From an uncultured Pelagibacteraceae bacterium (lineage in GTDB: Bacteria; Pseudomonadota; Alphaproteobacteria; Pelagibacterales; Pelagibacteraceae), in NCBI GenBank assembly GCA_902590625.1, contig CACIXL010000001.1, positions 1-64,000 on the forward strand: a stretch of DNA of 64,000 nucleotides. Direction: 5' to 3'. Each line of letters begins with the position of its first letter. Within the stretch, counting starts at the first letter, position 1. The position numbers and the translations under genes are program-made. Of this stretch, positions 18,126-27,340 are shown piece by piece. The notes beneath the pieces were generated by a model, which saw only the letters and a list, made by a program, of their open reading frames with translations, did no database searches and was not told the DNA's origin.

Positions 18126-19130
18126 ATGAGTAATCTTAAAGAAATATTGATGAATAAAAAAAATTGTAAATCAGTTTGGTTTATGAGACAAGCAGGTCGC
18201 TATTTGCCTGAATTTAGAAAAATAAGATCACAAAACCCAAATTTTATAAATTTTTGTCTTAATAGCAAACTAAGCTCCGAAATTACTTTACAACCTATAA
18301 AAAGGTTTGACCTGGATTCAGCTATAATCTTTTCGGATATACTCATTGTACCTTATGCTTTAAACCAGAATGTAGAATTTATAAAAGATAAAGGACCAAA
18401 GTTAGAAAAATTTAATATCGAAAATTTTTTAAAGAATGATGAAAACAGTTTTATAAAAAGGCTCAATCCTGTTTATGAGGCAATTAAAATGACAAGAAAA
18501 AATCTACAAAAGGAAAAGTCTTTAATTTCTTTTGTAGGTGCTCCATGGACACTATTAGTTTATATGATTGGTGCTAAATTAAATAAAAATGAAATTAATT
18601 TTGAAATAATTAAAAAGAAAAAAAAAGAAATTGAAATAATTTATAATAAGTTAAACGATTACCTTTGCATACATATTAAAAATCAAATAAAAGCTGGCGC
18701 CGATGTAATACAAATTTTTGATTCTTGGGCTGGATTAATACCACCAAATGAACTGGACAGACTTTGCTATAGACCAAATTTTAGGATTGTAGAGTTTTGT
18801 AAAAAAAATAAAATTCCCGTTATTTGTTTTCCTAGAGGAATTAAAGAAAATTATAAAGACTTTAACAATTTGATAAAGCCCGACGGAATAAATATTGATT
18901 ATAGTATTGATCCTTATTGGGCCAAAGAAAATCTTAAAGATACAGTAATTCAAGGCGGATTAAATCCAAAAATTCTATTATTATCGAACAAGGAAATTTA
19001 TAATAATGTAAAAAAATATTTAGACGCATTCAAAGGATTGCCTTATGTTTTTAATCTAGGACATGGTATGTTACCAGAAACAAACCCAGAAAAAGTAGAT
19101 AAACTAGTAAAATTTTATAGAGAATATTAA
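18126..19130 (+). CDS. hemE: uroporphyrinogen decarboxylase HemE
   Basis: The 334-residue enzyme decarboxylates uroporphyrinogen III to coproporphyrinogen III in heme synthesis. The signature VWFMRQAGRYLPEFRK lies at about residues 17-32, IFSDILIVP carries the catalytic Asp, and VGAPWTLLVYM and FNLGHGMLPET complete the family pattern. The start is 270 bases from the divergent PPDK regulator gene, across the candidate origin. hemH follows after two bases, so hemE-hemH-hemJ form one operon. Confidence 0.97.
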   Translation: MSNLKEILMNKKNCKSVWFMRQAGRYLPEFRKIRSQNPNFINFCLNSKLSSEITLQPIKRFDLDSAIIFSDILIVPYALNQNVEFIKDKGPKLEKFNIENFLKNDENSFIKRLNPVYEAIKMTRKNLQKEKSLISFVGAPWTLLVYMIGAKLNKNEINFEIIKKKKKEIEIIYNKLNDYLCIHIKNQIKAGADVIQIFDSWAGLIPPNELDRLCYRPNFRIVEFCKKNKIPVICFPRGIKENYKDFNNLIKPDGINIDYSIDPYWAKENLKDTVIQGGLNPKILLLSNKEIYNNVKKYLDAFKGLPYVFNLGHGMLPETNPEKVDKLVKFYREY

Positions 19131-19132
19131 TA

Positions 19133-20125
19133 ATGTTAAGCGATCATCCAGAGGTTAAATTTGGTAAAACAGGTGTTCTATTAATAAACCTAGGAACACC
19201 AGACTCAACTAGCTGGTGGGATATAAGAAAATATTTAAAAGAATTTCTTTCTGATAGGAGAGTGATAGAAGTTAACCCTGTTTTATGGCAAATCATTTTG
19301 AACTTATTTATACTCACATTTAGACCATCCAAAACAGCTCATGCATACAAAAAAATATGGAGAAAAGAAACGAATGAGTCCCCTTTACTTTATTTTACAA
19401 AAAGTCAGGCGGAAAAGCTTGATGCCAAGATAGGAAGTGAAAAAATTATTGTCGATTTTGCAATGAGATATGGTAACCCTAGCATAAAATTTAAGCTTAA
19501 TATTCTTAAAGACGCTGGATGTGAGAATATAATAATACTACCTTTGTACCCACAATATGCAGCAGCAACAACAGCTACTGTGTGTGATGAGGTCTACAGA
19601 TCACTTATGAGCATGAGGTGGCAACCAAGTTTACAGGTAATATCTCATTATGAAAGTGAACCAATGTACATAGAAGCGCTTATAAAAAGTGTTAAAAAAA
19701 AATTAAGTAGTATAAGTTGGAAGCCAGACTTAATTATTTCTTCATATCATGGCATCCCAAAAAAATATTTTGATAAAGGAGATCCTTACCATTGCTACTG
19801 TCATAAAACCACAAGACTTATGAAAGAAAGCTTTAATGAAATAGATATCCAAACAACCTTTCAGTCAAGGTTTGGGCCTCAGGAATGGTTAACACCTTAC
19901 ACAGATAAGACTTTAGAAAGTTTACCAAGAAAAGGAATAAAAAATTTATTAGTTATTTGTCCGGGTTTTGCTTCTGATTGCGTAGAAACTTTAGAGGAAA
20001 TTGATATCCAAGGGAGAGAAGGTTTTATGGAAAATGGTGGTAAAAATTTTGATTTAATACCATGTCTTAATGATAATTCAGATCACATCAATTTGTTTGA
20101 AAAATTAGTCAAAAAATATATTTAA
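19133..20125 (+). CDS. hemH: ferrochelatase HemH
   Basis: The 330-residue protein inserts Fe2+ into protoporphyrin IX. It has VLLINLGTPDST at the N-terminus, the DSRRVIE-type FLSDRRVIEV, SYHGIPKKYFDKGDPY with the metal-ligand His, and CPGFASDCVETLEEID with the catalytic Glu. No C-terminal transmembrane helix or [2Fe-2S] cysteines are evident. It lies between hemE and hemJ with spacers of two bases. Confidence 0.97.
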   Translation: MLSDHPEVKFGKTGVLLINLGTPDSTSWWDIRKYLKEFLSDRRVIEVNPVLWQIILNLFILTFRPSKTAHAYKKIWRKETNESPLLYFTKSQAEKLDAKIGSEKIIVDFAMRYGNPSIKFKLNILKDAGCENIIILPLYPQYAAATTATVCDEVYRSLMSMRWQPSLQVISHYESEPMYIEALIKSVKKKLSSISWKPDLIISSYHGIPKKYFDKGDPYHCYCHKTTRLMKESFNEIDIQTTFQSRFGPQEWLTPYTDKTLESLPRKGIKNLLVICPGFASDCVETLEEIDIQGREGFMENGGKNFDLIPCLNDNSDHINLFEKLVKKYI

Positions 20126-20127
20126 AG

Positions 20128-20559
20128 ATGAATACCTACCTTTTGTTCAAATCTTTGCATCTGATAGCAGTTATTTCTTGGATGGCTGGTCTTTTGTATT
20201 TACCAAGAATATTTGTTTATCATTCAGAGGCAACTCATGAGACTCAAAAAACAGTTTTTAAGACTATGGAAAGAAAACTTTATAATTATATTATGATGCC
20301 GGCGATGTTGCTATCATGGTTGTTTGGTATGTTGTTAATACATAATCTTGGATTTAATGTTTTTTCTGAGTTATGGATGCAAGTAAAAACAGCATTAGTA
20401 ATAATATTAACTTTTTACCACTTCTTACTTGGAAGATATCTTGAAGATTTTGCAACAGATAACAATATTAAATCTTCAAAATACTTTAGGATTATTAATG
20501 AGGTACCCACAATAATACTTATTGTTGTTGTATTTATTGTGGTTTTTAAGCCTTTATAA
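20128..20559 (+). CDS. hemJ: protoporphyrinogen IX oxidase HemJ
   Basis: The 143-residue membrane protein has four hydrophobic helices and the HemJ signature at the start: LFKSLHLIAVISWMAGLLYLPRIFVYH, with the conserved His (near residue 11) that ligands heme in characterised homologues. YNYIMMPAMLLSWLFG and a conserved K (MQVKTALV) follow. HemJ oxidises protoporphyrinogen IX to protoporphyrin IX, the substrate of the upstream ferrochelatase, which fits the operon. No hemG or hemY is seen in the window. Confidence 0.92.
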   Translation: MNTYLLFKSLHLIAVISWMAGLLYLPRIFVYHSEATHETQKTVFKTMERKLYNYIMMPAMLLSWLFGMLLIHNLGFNVFSELWMQVKTALVIILTFYHFLLGRYLEDFATDNNIKSSKYFRIINEVPTIILIVVVFIVVFKPL

Positions 20560-20625
20560 AAAGCCTTGAATTTTTCCAAAAAAGTCCTATATTTTTAATA
20601 CTTCCCTATTAATCAATACAATCAC

Positions 20626-21900
20626 ATGAATTTACAAGAATTAAAGCAAAAGAACCCGGCGGAACTTATTAATGAAGCTGAAAAACTGGGTATAGAAAAT
20701 CCCAGCACTTTAAGAAAACAGGAAATACTTTTTGCCATTTTAAAGAAATTAGCTGAAAAAAATGAGCAAATAACAGCAACTGGCGTGTTGGAAGTTTTAC
20801 AAGATGGCTTTGGTTTTCTTAGAGCTATAGAGTCTAATTATTTACCAGGGCCAGATGATATTTATGTAAGCCCAAGTCAAATAAGAAGATTTGGTTTAAG
20901 AACTGGGGATTCGGTTGAAGGCGAAATTAGAGGACCTAAAGACGCTGAGAGATATTTTGCTCTATTAAAGGTAAATAAAATTAATTTTGATGAGCCAGAA
21001 AAAGGAAAAAATAAAATTGCCTTTGATAACTTAACGCCTCTTTATCCAAACGAAAGAATAAAGTTGGAGGTTGAAAGCGTAAAGGTTGAAAAAAAACCTG
21101 ACAATACAGCAAGACTTATAGACTTAGTTAGTCCAATCGGTAAAGGACAACGTTCATTAATCGTTTCGCCACCTAGGGCTGGTAAAACAATTATTCTTCA
21201 AAACATCGCTCAATCAATTACAGCAAATCATCCAGAATGTTATTTGATGGTGCTTTTAATTGACGAAAGACCAGAGGAGGTAACAGATATGCAAAGATCT
21301 GTAAAAGGCGAGGTGGTAGCATCAACATTTGATGAACCAGCTTCAAGACACGTAGCTGTAGCAGAGATGGTAATTGAAAAAGCTAAGAGGTTAGTTGAAC
21401 ATAAAAAAGATGTGGTAATTTTATTAGACTCAATAACAAGGTTAGGAAGGGCTTACAATGCTGTCATCCCAAGTTCAGGAAAGGTTTTGACTGGAGGTGT
21501 TGATGCTAATGCGCTTCAAAGACCAAAAAGATTTTTCGGGGCAGCTCGTAACGTAGAAGAAGGCGGTTCACTAACAATAATCTCAACTGCTTTAATTGAT
21601 ACAGGAAGTAGAATGGATGAGGTAATATTTGAAGAGTTTAAAGGGACTGGTAATTCCGAGTTAATTCTTGATAGAAAAGTTGCAGATAAAAGAATTTATC
21701 CTGCACTAGATATAACTAGATCAGGCACAAGAAGAGAAGAGTTGCTATTTGAAAAAGACGACCTATCAAAAATGAATGTACTTCGTAGAATAATAAGCCC
21801 AATGGGCACCATGGATGGAATAGAGTTCTTAATTGCTAAATTGAAGAATACGAAAAATAATGCAGACTTTTTTGAGTCTATGAACAAGTCGGCTAATTAA
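20626..21900 (+). CDS. rho: transcription termination factor Rho
   Basis: The 424-residue hexameric helicase ends untranslated transcripts. The N-terminal helical domain ([17 protein letters not shown]) is followed by the cold-shock RNA-binding fold ([16 protein letters not shown]), Walker A PPRAGKT (about 186-192), Walker [17 protein letters not shown] with the Q-loop region, and the R-loop [22 protein letters not shown]. Length and motifs are complete. A 66-base gap separates it from hemJ and may hold a promoter or leader; Rho is often autoregulated. The hemE-hemH-hemJ-rho order beside oriC is typical of alphaproteobacteria. Confidence 0.98.
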   Translation: MNLQELKQKNPAELINEAEKLGIENPSTLRKQEILFAILKKLAEKNEQITATGVLEVLQDGFGFLRAIESNYLPGPDDIYVSPSQIRRFGLRTGDSVEGEIRGPKDAERYFALLKVNKINFDEPEKGKNKIAFDNLTPLYPNERIKLEVESVKVEKKPDNTARLIDLVSPIGKGQRSLIVSPPRAGKTIILQNIAQSITANHPECYLMVLLIDERPEEVTDMQRSVKGEVVASTFDEPASRHVAVAEMVIEKAKRLVEHKKDVVILLDSITRLGRAYNAVIPSSGKVLTGGVDANALQRPKRFFGAARNVEEGGSLTIISTALIDTGSRMDEVIFEEFKGTGNSELILDRKVADKRIYPALDITRSGTRREELLFEKDDLSKMNVLRRIISPMGTMDGIEFLIAKLKNTKNNADFFESMNKSAN

Positions 21901-21902
21901 AT

Positions 21903-22520
21903 CTATTGTATCGTTTGGTTGTTTAAACCTGTTTCATGTAAATAAAAACTGATTATACTTTCAAGTGTACTAATTTTATCTTTAATAGATATTGACTCTA
22001 ATAATTTTTGCTTTTCCTCATTGGTAACAGGAGCTATCATGGCCAGGGTGTTTACTCTCTGAGACTGGTCTAGCTTTTCAAATTCTTTCCAATTAAGTAA
22101 AAGTCCATTTTTCCTAAAAAAATTTTTAGCCTTTTCTACTAAAGAAAAAGTGTCTATTTCACTTTTTATAATTTTCACATCTTCGATAAAGTTGCTGTAA
22201 TCAACCTTAAATACACGATACATTTTTTCATTAGAGATCTCCTCTAAAATTTTAAATCTGGAAATACCCGTAAGGTTTATTAAAATTCTCCCATCTTCAA
22301 TTTTTTTGTAATCGCTTATTTTCCCCAAACAACCTACTTGATAAACACTATTGCCTTCCTTTTTGGATTGAACCATACCCATCAATTTATCTTTATTATA
22401 AGCGTCGTTAACTAAATTTAGATACCTTTGCTCAAATATATTCAAAGGTAGATTAGTTTTAGGAAAATATATTACACCGCTTAAAGGAAATACTGGAATT
22501 ATGTGAGGAAAGTTTTTCAT
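21903..22520 (-). CDS. LON-protease N-terminal (substrate-binding) domain protein
   Basis: From the ATG at 22518-22520 the product is 205 residues. It begins MKNFPHIIPVFPLSGVIYFPKTNLPLNIFEQRYLNL, with the PVFPL and PLNIFE.RY blocks of the LON substrate-binding domain. It ends after a helical bundle and has no AAA or protease part, so it is the stand-alone form common in alphaproteobacteria. The role is unknown, probably in protein quality control. The frame is open 20 codons further upstream, but those residues overlap the tRNA-Gly promoter and lack homology. Confidence 0.87.
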   Translation of the reverse strand: MKNFPHIIPVFPLSGVIYFPKTNLPLNIFEQRYLNLVNDAYNKDKLMGMVQSKKEGNSVYQVGCLGKISDYKKIEDGRILINLTGISRFKILEEISNEKMYRVFKVDYSNFIEDVKIIKSEIDTFSLVEKAKNFFRKNGLLLNWKEFEKLDQSQRVNTLAMIAPVTNEEKQKLLESISIKDKISTLESIISFYLHETGLNNQTIQ

Positions 22521-22572
22521 TAGTCTATTATATAAAAAAAAACGATTTGCTGATAGCGGCATTTTATAATAG

Positions 22573-22602
22573 TTGACCATTCATCATTCTGTATACTATA
22601 CT
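22573..22602 (+). promoter_or_regulatory. probable sigma-70 promoter of tRNA-Gly
   Basis: A -35-like TTGACC at 22573-22578 is followed 18 bases later by a -10-like TATACT at 22597-22602. Transcription would start about 7 bases on, near 22609, directly at the 5' end of the mature tRNA (22611). This would leave almost no leader for RNase P to remove. Confidence 0.55.
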
Positions 22603-22610
22603 TAATTATT

Positions 22611-22685
22611 GCGGGCATAGCTCAGTGGTAGAGCGTCTCGTTGCCAACGAGAAGGTCGAGGGTTCGAACCCCTTTGCCCGCTCCA
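22611..22685 (+). tRNA. tRNA-Gly, anticodon GCC
   Basis: The cloverleaf is complete. The acceptor stem GCGGGCA (22611-22617) pairs with TGCCCGC (22675-22681), the discriminator is T22682, and CCA is encoded at 22683-22685. The D-arm GCTCAGTGGTAGAGC is present. The anticodon stem TCTCG/CGAGA carries loop TTGCCAA with GCC at 22643-22645. The T-arm is GAGGG-TTCGAAC-CCCTT with one mismatch-tolerant pair. It reads GGC/GGU glycine codons. The pterin dehydratase gene begins 5 bases after the CCA. Confidence 0.97.
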
Positions 22686-22689
22686 AATA

Positions 22690-23028
22690 ATGGAAGATTT
22701 ATCAAAAAAAAAATGTGTCGCTTGTGATGGTGATATTCCGCCATTTGATACGAGTGAAATACACAAATATCTGAAAAAAGTCGATGGATGGGATGTAAAA
22801 AGTAGTGATGATAAGAGTTTTTATTTAATTAAAGATTTTAAGTTTAATAATTTTGAAGAAAGTCAAAAATTTGTCAACAAAGTTGGAAATATAGCTGAAG
22901 TCGAGAATCATCACCCAGACATTTCTTTTGGTTGGGGATACTGCAAGGTAAAGATATTTACACACGCTATTAAAGGACTAGCAGAAAGTGATTTTATATT
23001 AGCTGCAAAAATAGATAAAATTGCTTAA
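22690..23028 (+). CDS. pterin-4a-carbinolamine dehydratase
   Basis: The 112-residue protein has the PCD/DCoH signature EVENHHPDISFGWGYCKVKIFTHAIKGLAESDF (seen from about residue 75), with the catalytic HHPD. An N-terminal Cys pair (CVACDGDIPPF) resembles that of many bacterial PhhB-like proteins. It dehydrates 4a-hydroxytetrahydropterin to recycle the cofactor, or may act in an uncharacterised pterin or molybdopterin role. It begins just after tRNA-Gly and overlaps the convergent purH by 4 bases. No phenylalanine hydroxylase is in this window. Confidence 0.92.
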   Translation: MEDLSKKKCVACDGDIPPFDTSEIHKYLKKVDGWDVKSSDDKSFYLIKDFKFNNFEESQKFVNKVGNIAEVENHHPDISFGWGYCKVKIFTHAIKGLAESDFILAAKIDKIA

Positions 23029-24575
23029 TGAGTAAAGTGTCTTATACCTGTGAAAAACATTTTAATTTTTGCTTTATCAGCAGCATTTATAACTTCTTGG
23101 TCTCGAATTGATCCACCAGGCTGAATTATAGTTTTAACACCAGCTTTTATAAGCGCATCAACTCCGTCTGCAAAAGGAAAAAAAGCATCTGATGCGGCAA
23201 CTGAATTTTTAATTTTTGAAGGTTGGAACTTCTTTGCCTTCTGCACAGCAATTTTACAACTGTCTAACCTACTTGGTTGACCTGCTCCAATACCAATTGT
23301 TGAAAAATTGTTACATAATACTATTGCATTAGACTTAACATATTTACTGACATTAAACGCAAATTCGATTTCAGCTAATTCTTTCTTGTTAGGTTTTAAC
23401 ATTGTTACACACTTCAATTTTTTGTTATCTATTATAATATTGTCTTTACTTTGAACTAAAAAAGAATCACCAAATGCTTTTATAGAGGTTAAATTTTTAT
23501 GTTTAAAATTAGATATATCAATAATTCTTATATTTTTTTTTCCTTTAAGAATTTCTAAGGAGTCTTTACTAAAACCTTTGGCCATAATAACTTCTAAAAA
23601 ATTTTTATTGATTTCATTGGCAATTTTTTTATCAATTTTATAATTGCAGGCTATCACTCCACCAAAAGCACTAATAGGATCTGATGCATAAGCATTTTTG
23701 AAAGAGATCAATGGAATCTTATTTTCTGATACTCCACAAGGATTTGCATGTTTAATAATTACCGTTCCAGAATTTTTTTTCAATGAGTTCAAAATATCTA
23801 AAGATGCATACATATCATTGTAATTGTTATAACTTAGTTCTTTTCCGTGAACTTGATCAAAACCCAATTGTTTATCATTATAGTCACTTATATATATAGA
23901 ACCTTGCTGGTGTGGATTTTCACCGTATCTTAATTTTTGAAGCCTTCTTCCAAATATCGTTTTTCTCTCAGGAAATTCAATCTTTAGTTTTTTATTAAAC
24001 CAATTTGCAATCATAGCATCATAATATGCAGTTAGGCCAAATGCTTTTGAGGACATAAATTCTCTGAATTTTATTGTGGTTTTCCCTTTAAAATTTTCTA
24101 ATTCTTTAATTAGTGGCGCATAATCATTTTCATTAGTTATAATAGTTACATTTTTATAATTTTTAGCAGCTGCTCTTACCAGTGTTGGGCCACCAATATC
24201 TATATTTTCAATTATTTTTTTTGGATTTTTAGAATTCAAAACAATTTTTTGAAATGGGTAAAAATTAACTACTATAAGATCAATAGAAGGAAAATTTTGC
24301 TTCGACATTTCATTTTTATGTTTTTTATTTCGTCTATCATGGAGAATTCCAGCATGTATCTTTGGGTGAAGAGTTTTAACTCTTCCGTCTAACATTTCTT
24401 TAAAACCTGTATATTTAGATAGTTCTGTGCATTGATATCCTAACTTTTTTATTGAAGTATAAGTTCCTCCAGAACTTATGATATTGATTTTATATTTCTT
24501 GAAAACTTTAAGAAGAGATATTAAATTTTCCTTATTAGAAACGGATATTAATGCATTTTTAACTTTTAAATTCAT
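23025..24575 (-). CDS. purH: bifunctional AICAR transformylase / IMP cyclohydrolase PurH
   Basis: The 516-residue protein carries out the last two steps of IMP synthesis. The N-terminal cyclohydrolase half (about 1-200) shows ISVSNKENLISLLK, SSGGTYTSIKKLG, DGRVKTLHPKIHAGIL and DLIVVNFYPF. The transformylase half shows LRYGENPHQQGSIY, KHANPCGVSE and SDAFFPFADGVD. It uses AICAR also produced by HisF. It lies 2 bases downstream of the heparinase-family gene in the leftward rpe-heparinase-purH series. Confidence 0.98.
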   Translation of the reverse strand: MNLKVKNALISVSNKENLISLLKVFKKYKINIISSGGTYTSIKKLGYQCTELSKYTGFKEMLDGRVKTLHPKIHAGILHDRRNKKHKNEMSKQNFPSIDLIVVNFYPFQKIVLNSKNPKKIIENIDIGGPTLVRAAAKNYKNVTIITNENDYAPLIKELENFKGKTTIKFREFMSSKAFGLTAYYDAMIANWFNKKLKIEFPERKTIFGRRLQKLRYGENPHQQGSIYISDYNDKQLGFDQVHGKELSYNNYNDMYASLDILNSLKKNSGTVIIKHANPCGVSENKIPLISFKNAYASDPISAFGGVIACNYKIDKKIANEINKNFLEVIMAKGFSKDSLEILKGKKNIRIIDISNFKHKNLTSIKAFGDSFLVQSKDNIIIDNKKLKCVTMLKPNKKELAEIEFAFNVSKYVKSNAIVLCNNFSTIGIGAGQPSRLDSCKIAVQKAKKFQPSKIKNSVAASDAFFPFADGVDALIKAGVKTIIQPGGSIRDQEVINAADKAKIKMFFTGIRHFTH

Positions 24576-24577
24576 TA

Positions 24578-26215
24578 CTAAATATTTTTTCTAATCTCCC
24601 AGTTAAAGGTTCTATTTTTATTAACTAAATTACCACTAATAGTTATACAAGTACTATCTATTATTTTTTTTTTACCAAAAAATATACTTTTTTCTATGTC
24701 TAGATTTTCATTACTAACTGTAAAGATAAGTGATTTATTTTTAGAAATTTGAATCAAAGCGCTATTTCCACTCATAGTTTTAACCACACTTAACTCTGGA
24801 TTAATGTGGAACCTGAACGCATATCTTATGGGATATCCATCTTTTGCTTTAAAAATATGGTCTATACCTTTTAGATAATTATTTTTTTTGTCTAAATAAA
24901 TTTCTCTTTTGTGAACACATCCAAATTTTTTTTCATAGCCATTATTTGATGCCGAACAACCTGATATATTATTCTCATCTTTTGAAAAAAAATCAAAAGA
25001 TTTAAAGCTGTTTTGAATTGAGGTCCCAAAAACTTTATTGATCATTTTGTTTCTTTCAAACTTTGTTATTGAAGTATCATTTATATTTAAAGTTGACTGA
25101 CAAGCTGTTAGCCTACTGAGAAACTCTGCTTTTTTTGAAATAAGATTACCAAATCCTGAATTTGTTATAATTTTGACTCCATCTAAAAAATATTCAAAAG
25201 ATAAAGGTCCTGATTGATATGATTTTGAAAATTTCTTTTTTGGCGGACTATCGGTATCCATGATTAAAAAATGATTTTTATGTTTTATTTTATATAAACC
25301 ACCCAAGTTATTATTTTTTACATTAGGTTTAAAGTCATCTAAATATTTTTGAATTTGACTTAAGCTAGGTGAGGTTGCCCCATTAAATAAAGGCAATAGT
25401 CCATCTGGTGTTTTGATGTGATGAATACAATTTAGATTTTTACTTATGATATCGTCTAAAAATTCTGGTACATACTTTTGACTGTCTTTGATTACCTCTT
25501 TGCAAAATATTAAATATCTTGAAAAAAATATTAAATCATTAGGATTTCTTGATAATGGAAAACCGTTTCTATCAAAAAAATCTTTTATAAGTATTTCTAA
25601 TTGTTTGATACCAATATCATAGTTTTCTTTATATTCTTTAAACACAAGTCCAGTCAGCATGATAGCAGTTAAAATTTCAATTTTTTTTGTGGGGTCTTTT
25701 TCAAATCGTATATTTTTTTTAAGGTGATTAGTTTGACGTATTATACAATCTAAAAAATTTTTTCTAAAATCAAAAGTGCTATTATCTAAAATAATATCAA
25801 CATTTAAGATCCAGCTGATAATCCTGGCACTTAAAGATGATGTTTCCCAAATTTTTTTTTTATATTTTGAATTTCTTGTCATCCAAATATAAATTATTTT
25901 TTTTAATTTTCTGCGATCTGTTTTTCTATCTATAAGATTTAACCAAAAGAAATTATGTATTTGGTCTGTTTCTTTTATTTTATCTTTGAGCCAAAAAATA
26001 TTTGGATCAATATTATTAATTTTAAAGGACTGGTTTTTGTAAGAAGTGATTATTGATAGTAGAAAGGGATTTGGATTATAGTATAGTTGTTGTGGCGTCT
26101 TTGTTTCTAATGATTTATTATAATTTTTAGACGAAAAATATATCTTTTTGAAAAATTTAATTAATATTATTTGACATGCAATCAAATAAAAATAGACACT
26201 TTTCAGCCCGAACAT
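24578..26215 (-). CDS. heparinase II/III-family protein
   Basis: The 545-residue protein has an alpha-helical N-terminal half (toroid region with FFWLNLIDRKTDRRKLKKIIYIWM and SARIISWILNVDIIL) and a beta-rich C-terminal half. The C-terminal half contains SGPLSFEYFLDGVKIITNSGFGN and the segment around RLTACQSTLNINDTSITKF. Heparinase II/III-like proteins sit between rpe and purH in many alphaproteobacteria. They are presumed lyases or hydrolases acting on an acidic envelope polysaccharide. A hydrophobic N-terminus (YFYLIACQIILIKFF) could anchor it in the membrane. No substrate can be assigned, and retention in a reduced genome suggests an envelope role. Confidence 0.82.
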   Translation of the reverse strand: MFGLKSVYFYLIACQIILIKFFKKIYFSSKNYNKSLETKTPQQLYYNPNPFLLSIITSYKNQSFKINNIDPNIFWLKDKIKETDQIHNFFWLNLIDRKTDRRKLKKIIYIWMTRNSKYKKKIWETSSLSARIISWILNVDIILDNSTFDFRKNFLDCIIRQTNHLKKNIRFEKDPTKKIEILTAIMLTGLVFKEYKENYDIGIKQLEILIKDFFDRNGFPLSRNPNDLIFFSRYLIFCKEVIKDSQKYVPEFLDDIISKNLNCIHHIKTPDGLLPLFNGATSPSLSQIQKYLDDFKPNVKNNNLGGLYKIKHKNHFLIMDTDSPPKKKFSKSYQSGPLSFEYFLDGVKIITNSGFGNLISKKAEFLSRLTACQSTLNINDTSITKFERNKMINKVFGTSIQNSFKSFDFFSKDENNISGCSASNNGYEKKFGCVHKREIYLDKKNNYLKGIDHIFKAKDGYPIRYAFRFHINPELSVVKTMSGNSALIQISKNKSLIFTVSNENLDIEKSIFFGKKKIIDSTCITISGNLVNKNRTFNWEIRKNI

Positions 26216-26218
26216 CTA

Positions 26219-26881
26219 TTAATTGTTTCTGAGAATTTCTATATTTTTTTTCAGGTCACCTTTATTTTCTTTAAAGATAGTAGACCCTGATACAAGTATA
26301 TTTGCACCTGCATCTTTTGCTTTGGAACAATTTTCAAAATTGATTCCACCATCAATTTCTACATCTACATCTAAACCCTTTTGTTCAATAAGATTTCTAA
26401 CAGCCTTAGTTTTTTCTAAAACTTCAGGCATAAATTTTTGTCCTCCGAATCCCGGTTCCACACTCATTATTAAAACTAAATCAATTTGATTTAAATGATC
26501 TCTGATTAAATCGATTTTTGATTTTGGTTTTAAGGAAATACCAACTTTTTTGTTTTGATCTTTTATCAATTTAATTGTTTTTGATACATTTGAAGTGGCC
26601 TCAGGATGAAAAGTAATAATGTCTGCACCGGCGTCTGCAAAATCATTTATAAAATTATCGACTGGAGAAATCATTAAATGAACATCAAACGTTTTTCTTG
26701 TTAGAGGTCTTAGTTTTTTTATAACTTCAGGACCAATTGTTAAATTTGGAACAAAATGTCCATCCATTACATCAATATGAATGTAATCTGCGCCTGCCTT
26801 TTCTAACGAAATAACTTCATCACCTAATTTGCTGAAATCAGCTGACAAAATTGAAGGTGAGATTTTAATTGTTCCACTCAT
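26219..26881 (-). CDS. rpe: ribulose-phosphate 3-epimerase
   Basis: The 220-residue (beta/alpha)8 enzyme interconverts ribulose-5-phosphate and xylulose-5-phosphate. It has ISPSILSADFSKLGDEV, YIHIDVMDGHFVPNLTIGP with catalytic Asp and His, DVHLMI, SVEPGFGGQKFMPEVLEK, VEIDGGIN, and the phosphate loop LVSGSTIF. It is the first gene of the leftward series that continues into the heparinase-family gene after 3 bases and then purH. Confidence 0.97.
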   Translation of the reverse strand: MSGTIKISPSILSADFSKLGDEVISLEKAGADYIHIDVMDGHFVPNLTIGPEVIKKLRPLTRKTFDVHLMISPVDNFINDFADAGADIITFHPEATSNVSKTIKLIKDQNKKVGISLKPKSKIDLIRDHLNQIDLVLIMSVEPGFGGQKFMPEVLEKTKAVRNLIEQKGLDVDVEIDGGINFENCSKAKDAGANILVSGSTIFKENKGDLKKNIEILRNN

Positions 26882-26928
26882 AATTCTTTTATATTTTAAA
26901 CTAAAACTTTGTCAAAAAAATTAAGATG

Positions 26929-27264
26929 TTAGTTGAATAACTGATAAAGTTGTCTCGAAAAATCACTTTCAAGTGGAAATGCTAGCATTCCCCACACATC
27001 ATAACCCAAAATATAAGGCATTGCGTAAAATCTAAATAAATAAAAAAACCAAGCAACATATAGAGCTATAAAAGGTCCCCATAGAAAACTTGGTGTGATA
27101 AATTTGAATAAATTAATTATTGGATTTGTATATTTAACAAATACTCTCATAAAAAAGAATGTAGAGTCTTCTCTTTGAAAAATATTCATAAATGCACGAC
27201 CTATTAATGTCCACATTATAGTTCCTAATATGTAATCTAAGACAATTGCCCAAGTAGGTATCAT
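26929..27264 (-). CDS. small membrane protein, possibly YggT-related
   Basis: The 111-residue protein has three hydrophobic segments (about residues 4-22, 47-80 broken by SFLWGPF, and 82-98). The region MRVFVKYTNPIINLFKFITPSF resembles the YggT pattern in which a helix is followed by a NP(I/L)l...i.P motif before the next helix. A clear YggT homologue is encoded separately at 36812-37102. I cannot assign a function. It is followed by a strong terminator belonging to the upstream symporter operon, so it is likely its own transcription unit or read with rpe. Confidence 0.55.
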   Translation of the reverse strand: MIPTWAIVLDYILGTIMWTLIGRAFMNIFQREDSTFFFMRVFVKYTNPIINLFKFITPSFLWGPFIALYVAWFFYLFRFYAMPYILGYDVWGMLAFPLESDFSRQLYQLFN

Positions 27265-27294
27265 ATTTTTAAATTATCATCATTTAGGTAAAAA

Positions 27295-27321
27295 AAAAGG
27301 GGCGAAAAATTCGCCCCTTTT
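27295..27321 (-). terminator. Rho-independent terminator of the symporter operon
   Basis: GGGGCGAA at 27299-27306 pairs with TTCGCCCC at 27310-27317 around a three-base loop. Flanking A and T tracts give a U-rich tail on the minus-strand transcript (eight T after the stem). It lies 20 bases past the stop of the 618-residue symporter gene. The T tract on the other side (27318-27321) is shorter, so it mainly serves the leftward operon. Such a GC-rich stem is rare in this sequence and was easy to see. Confidence 0.9.
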
Positions 27322-27340
27322 AATTTAAAATTATTATTTA

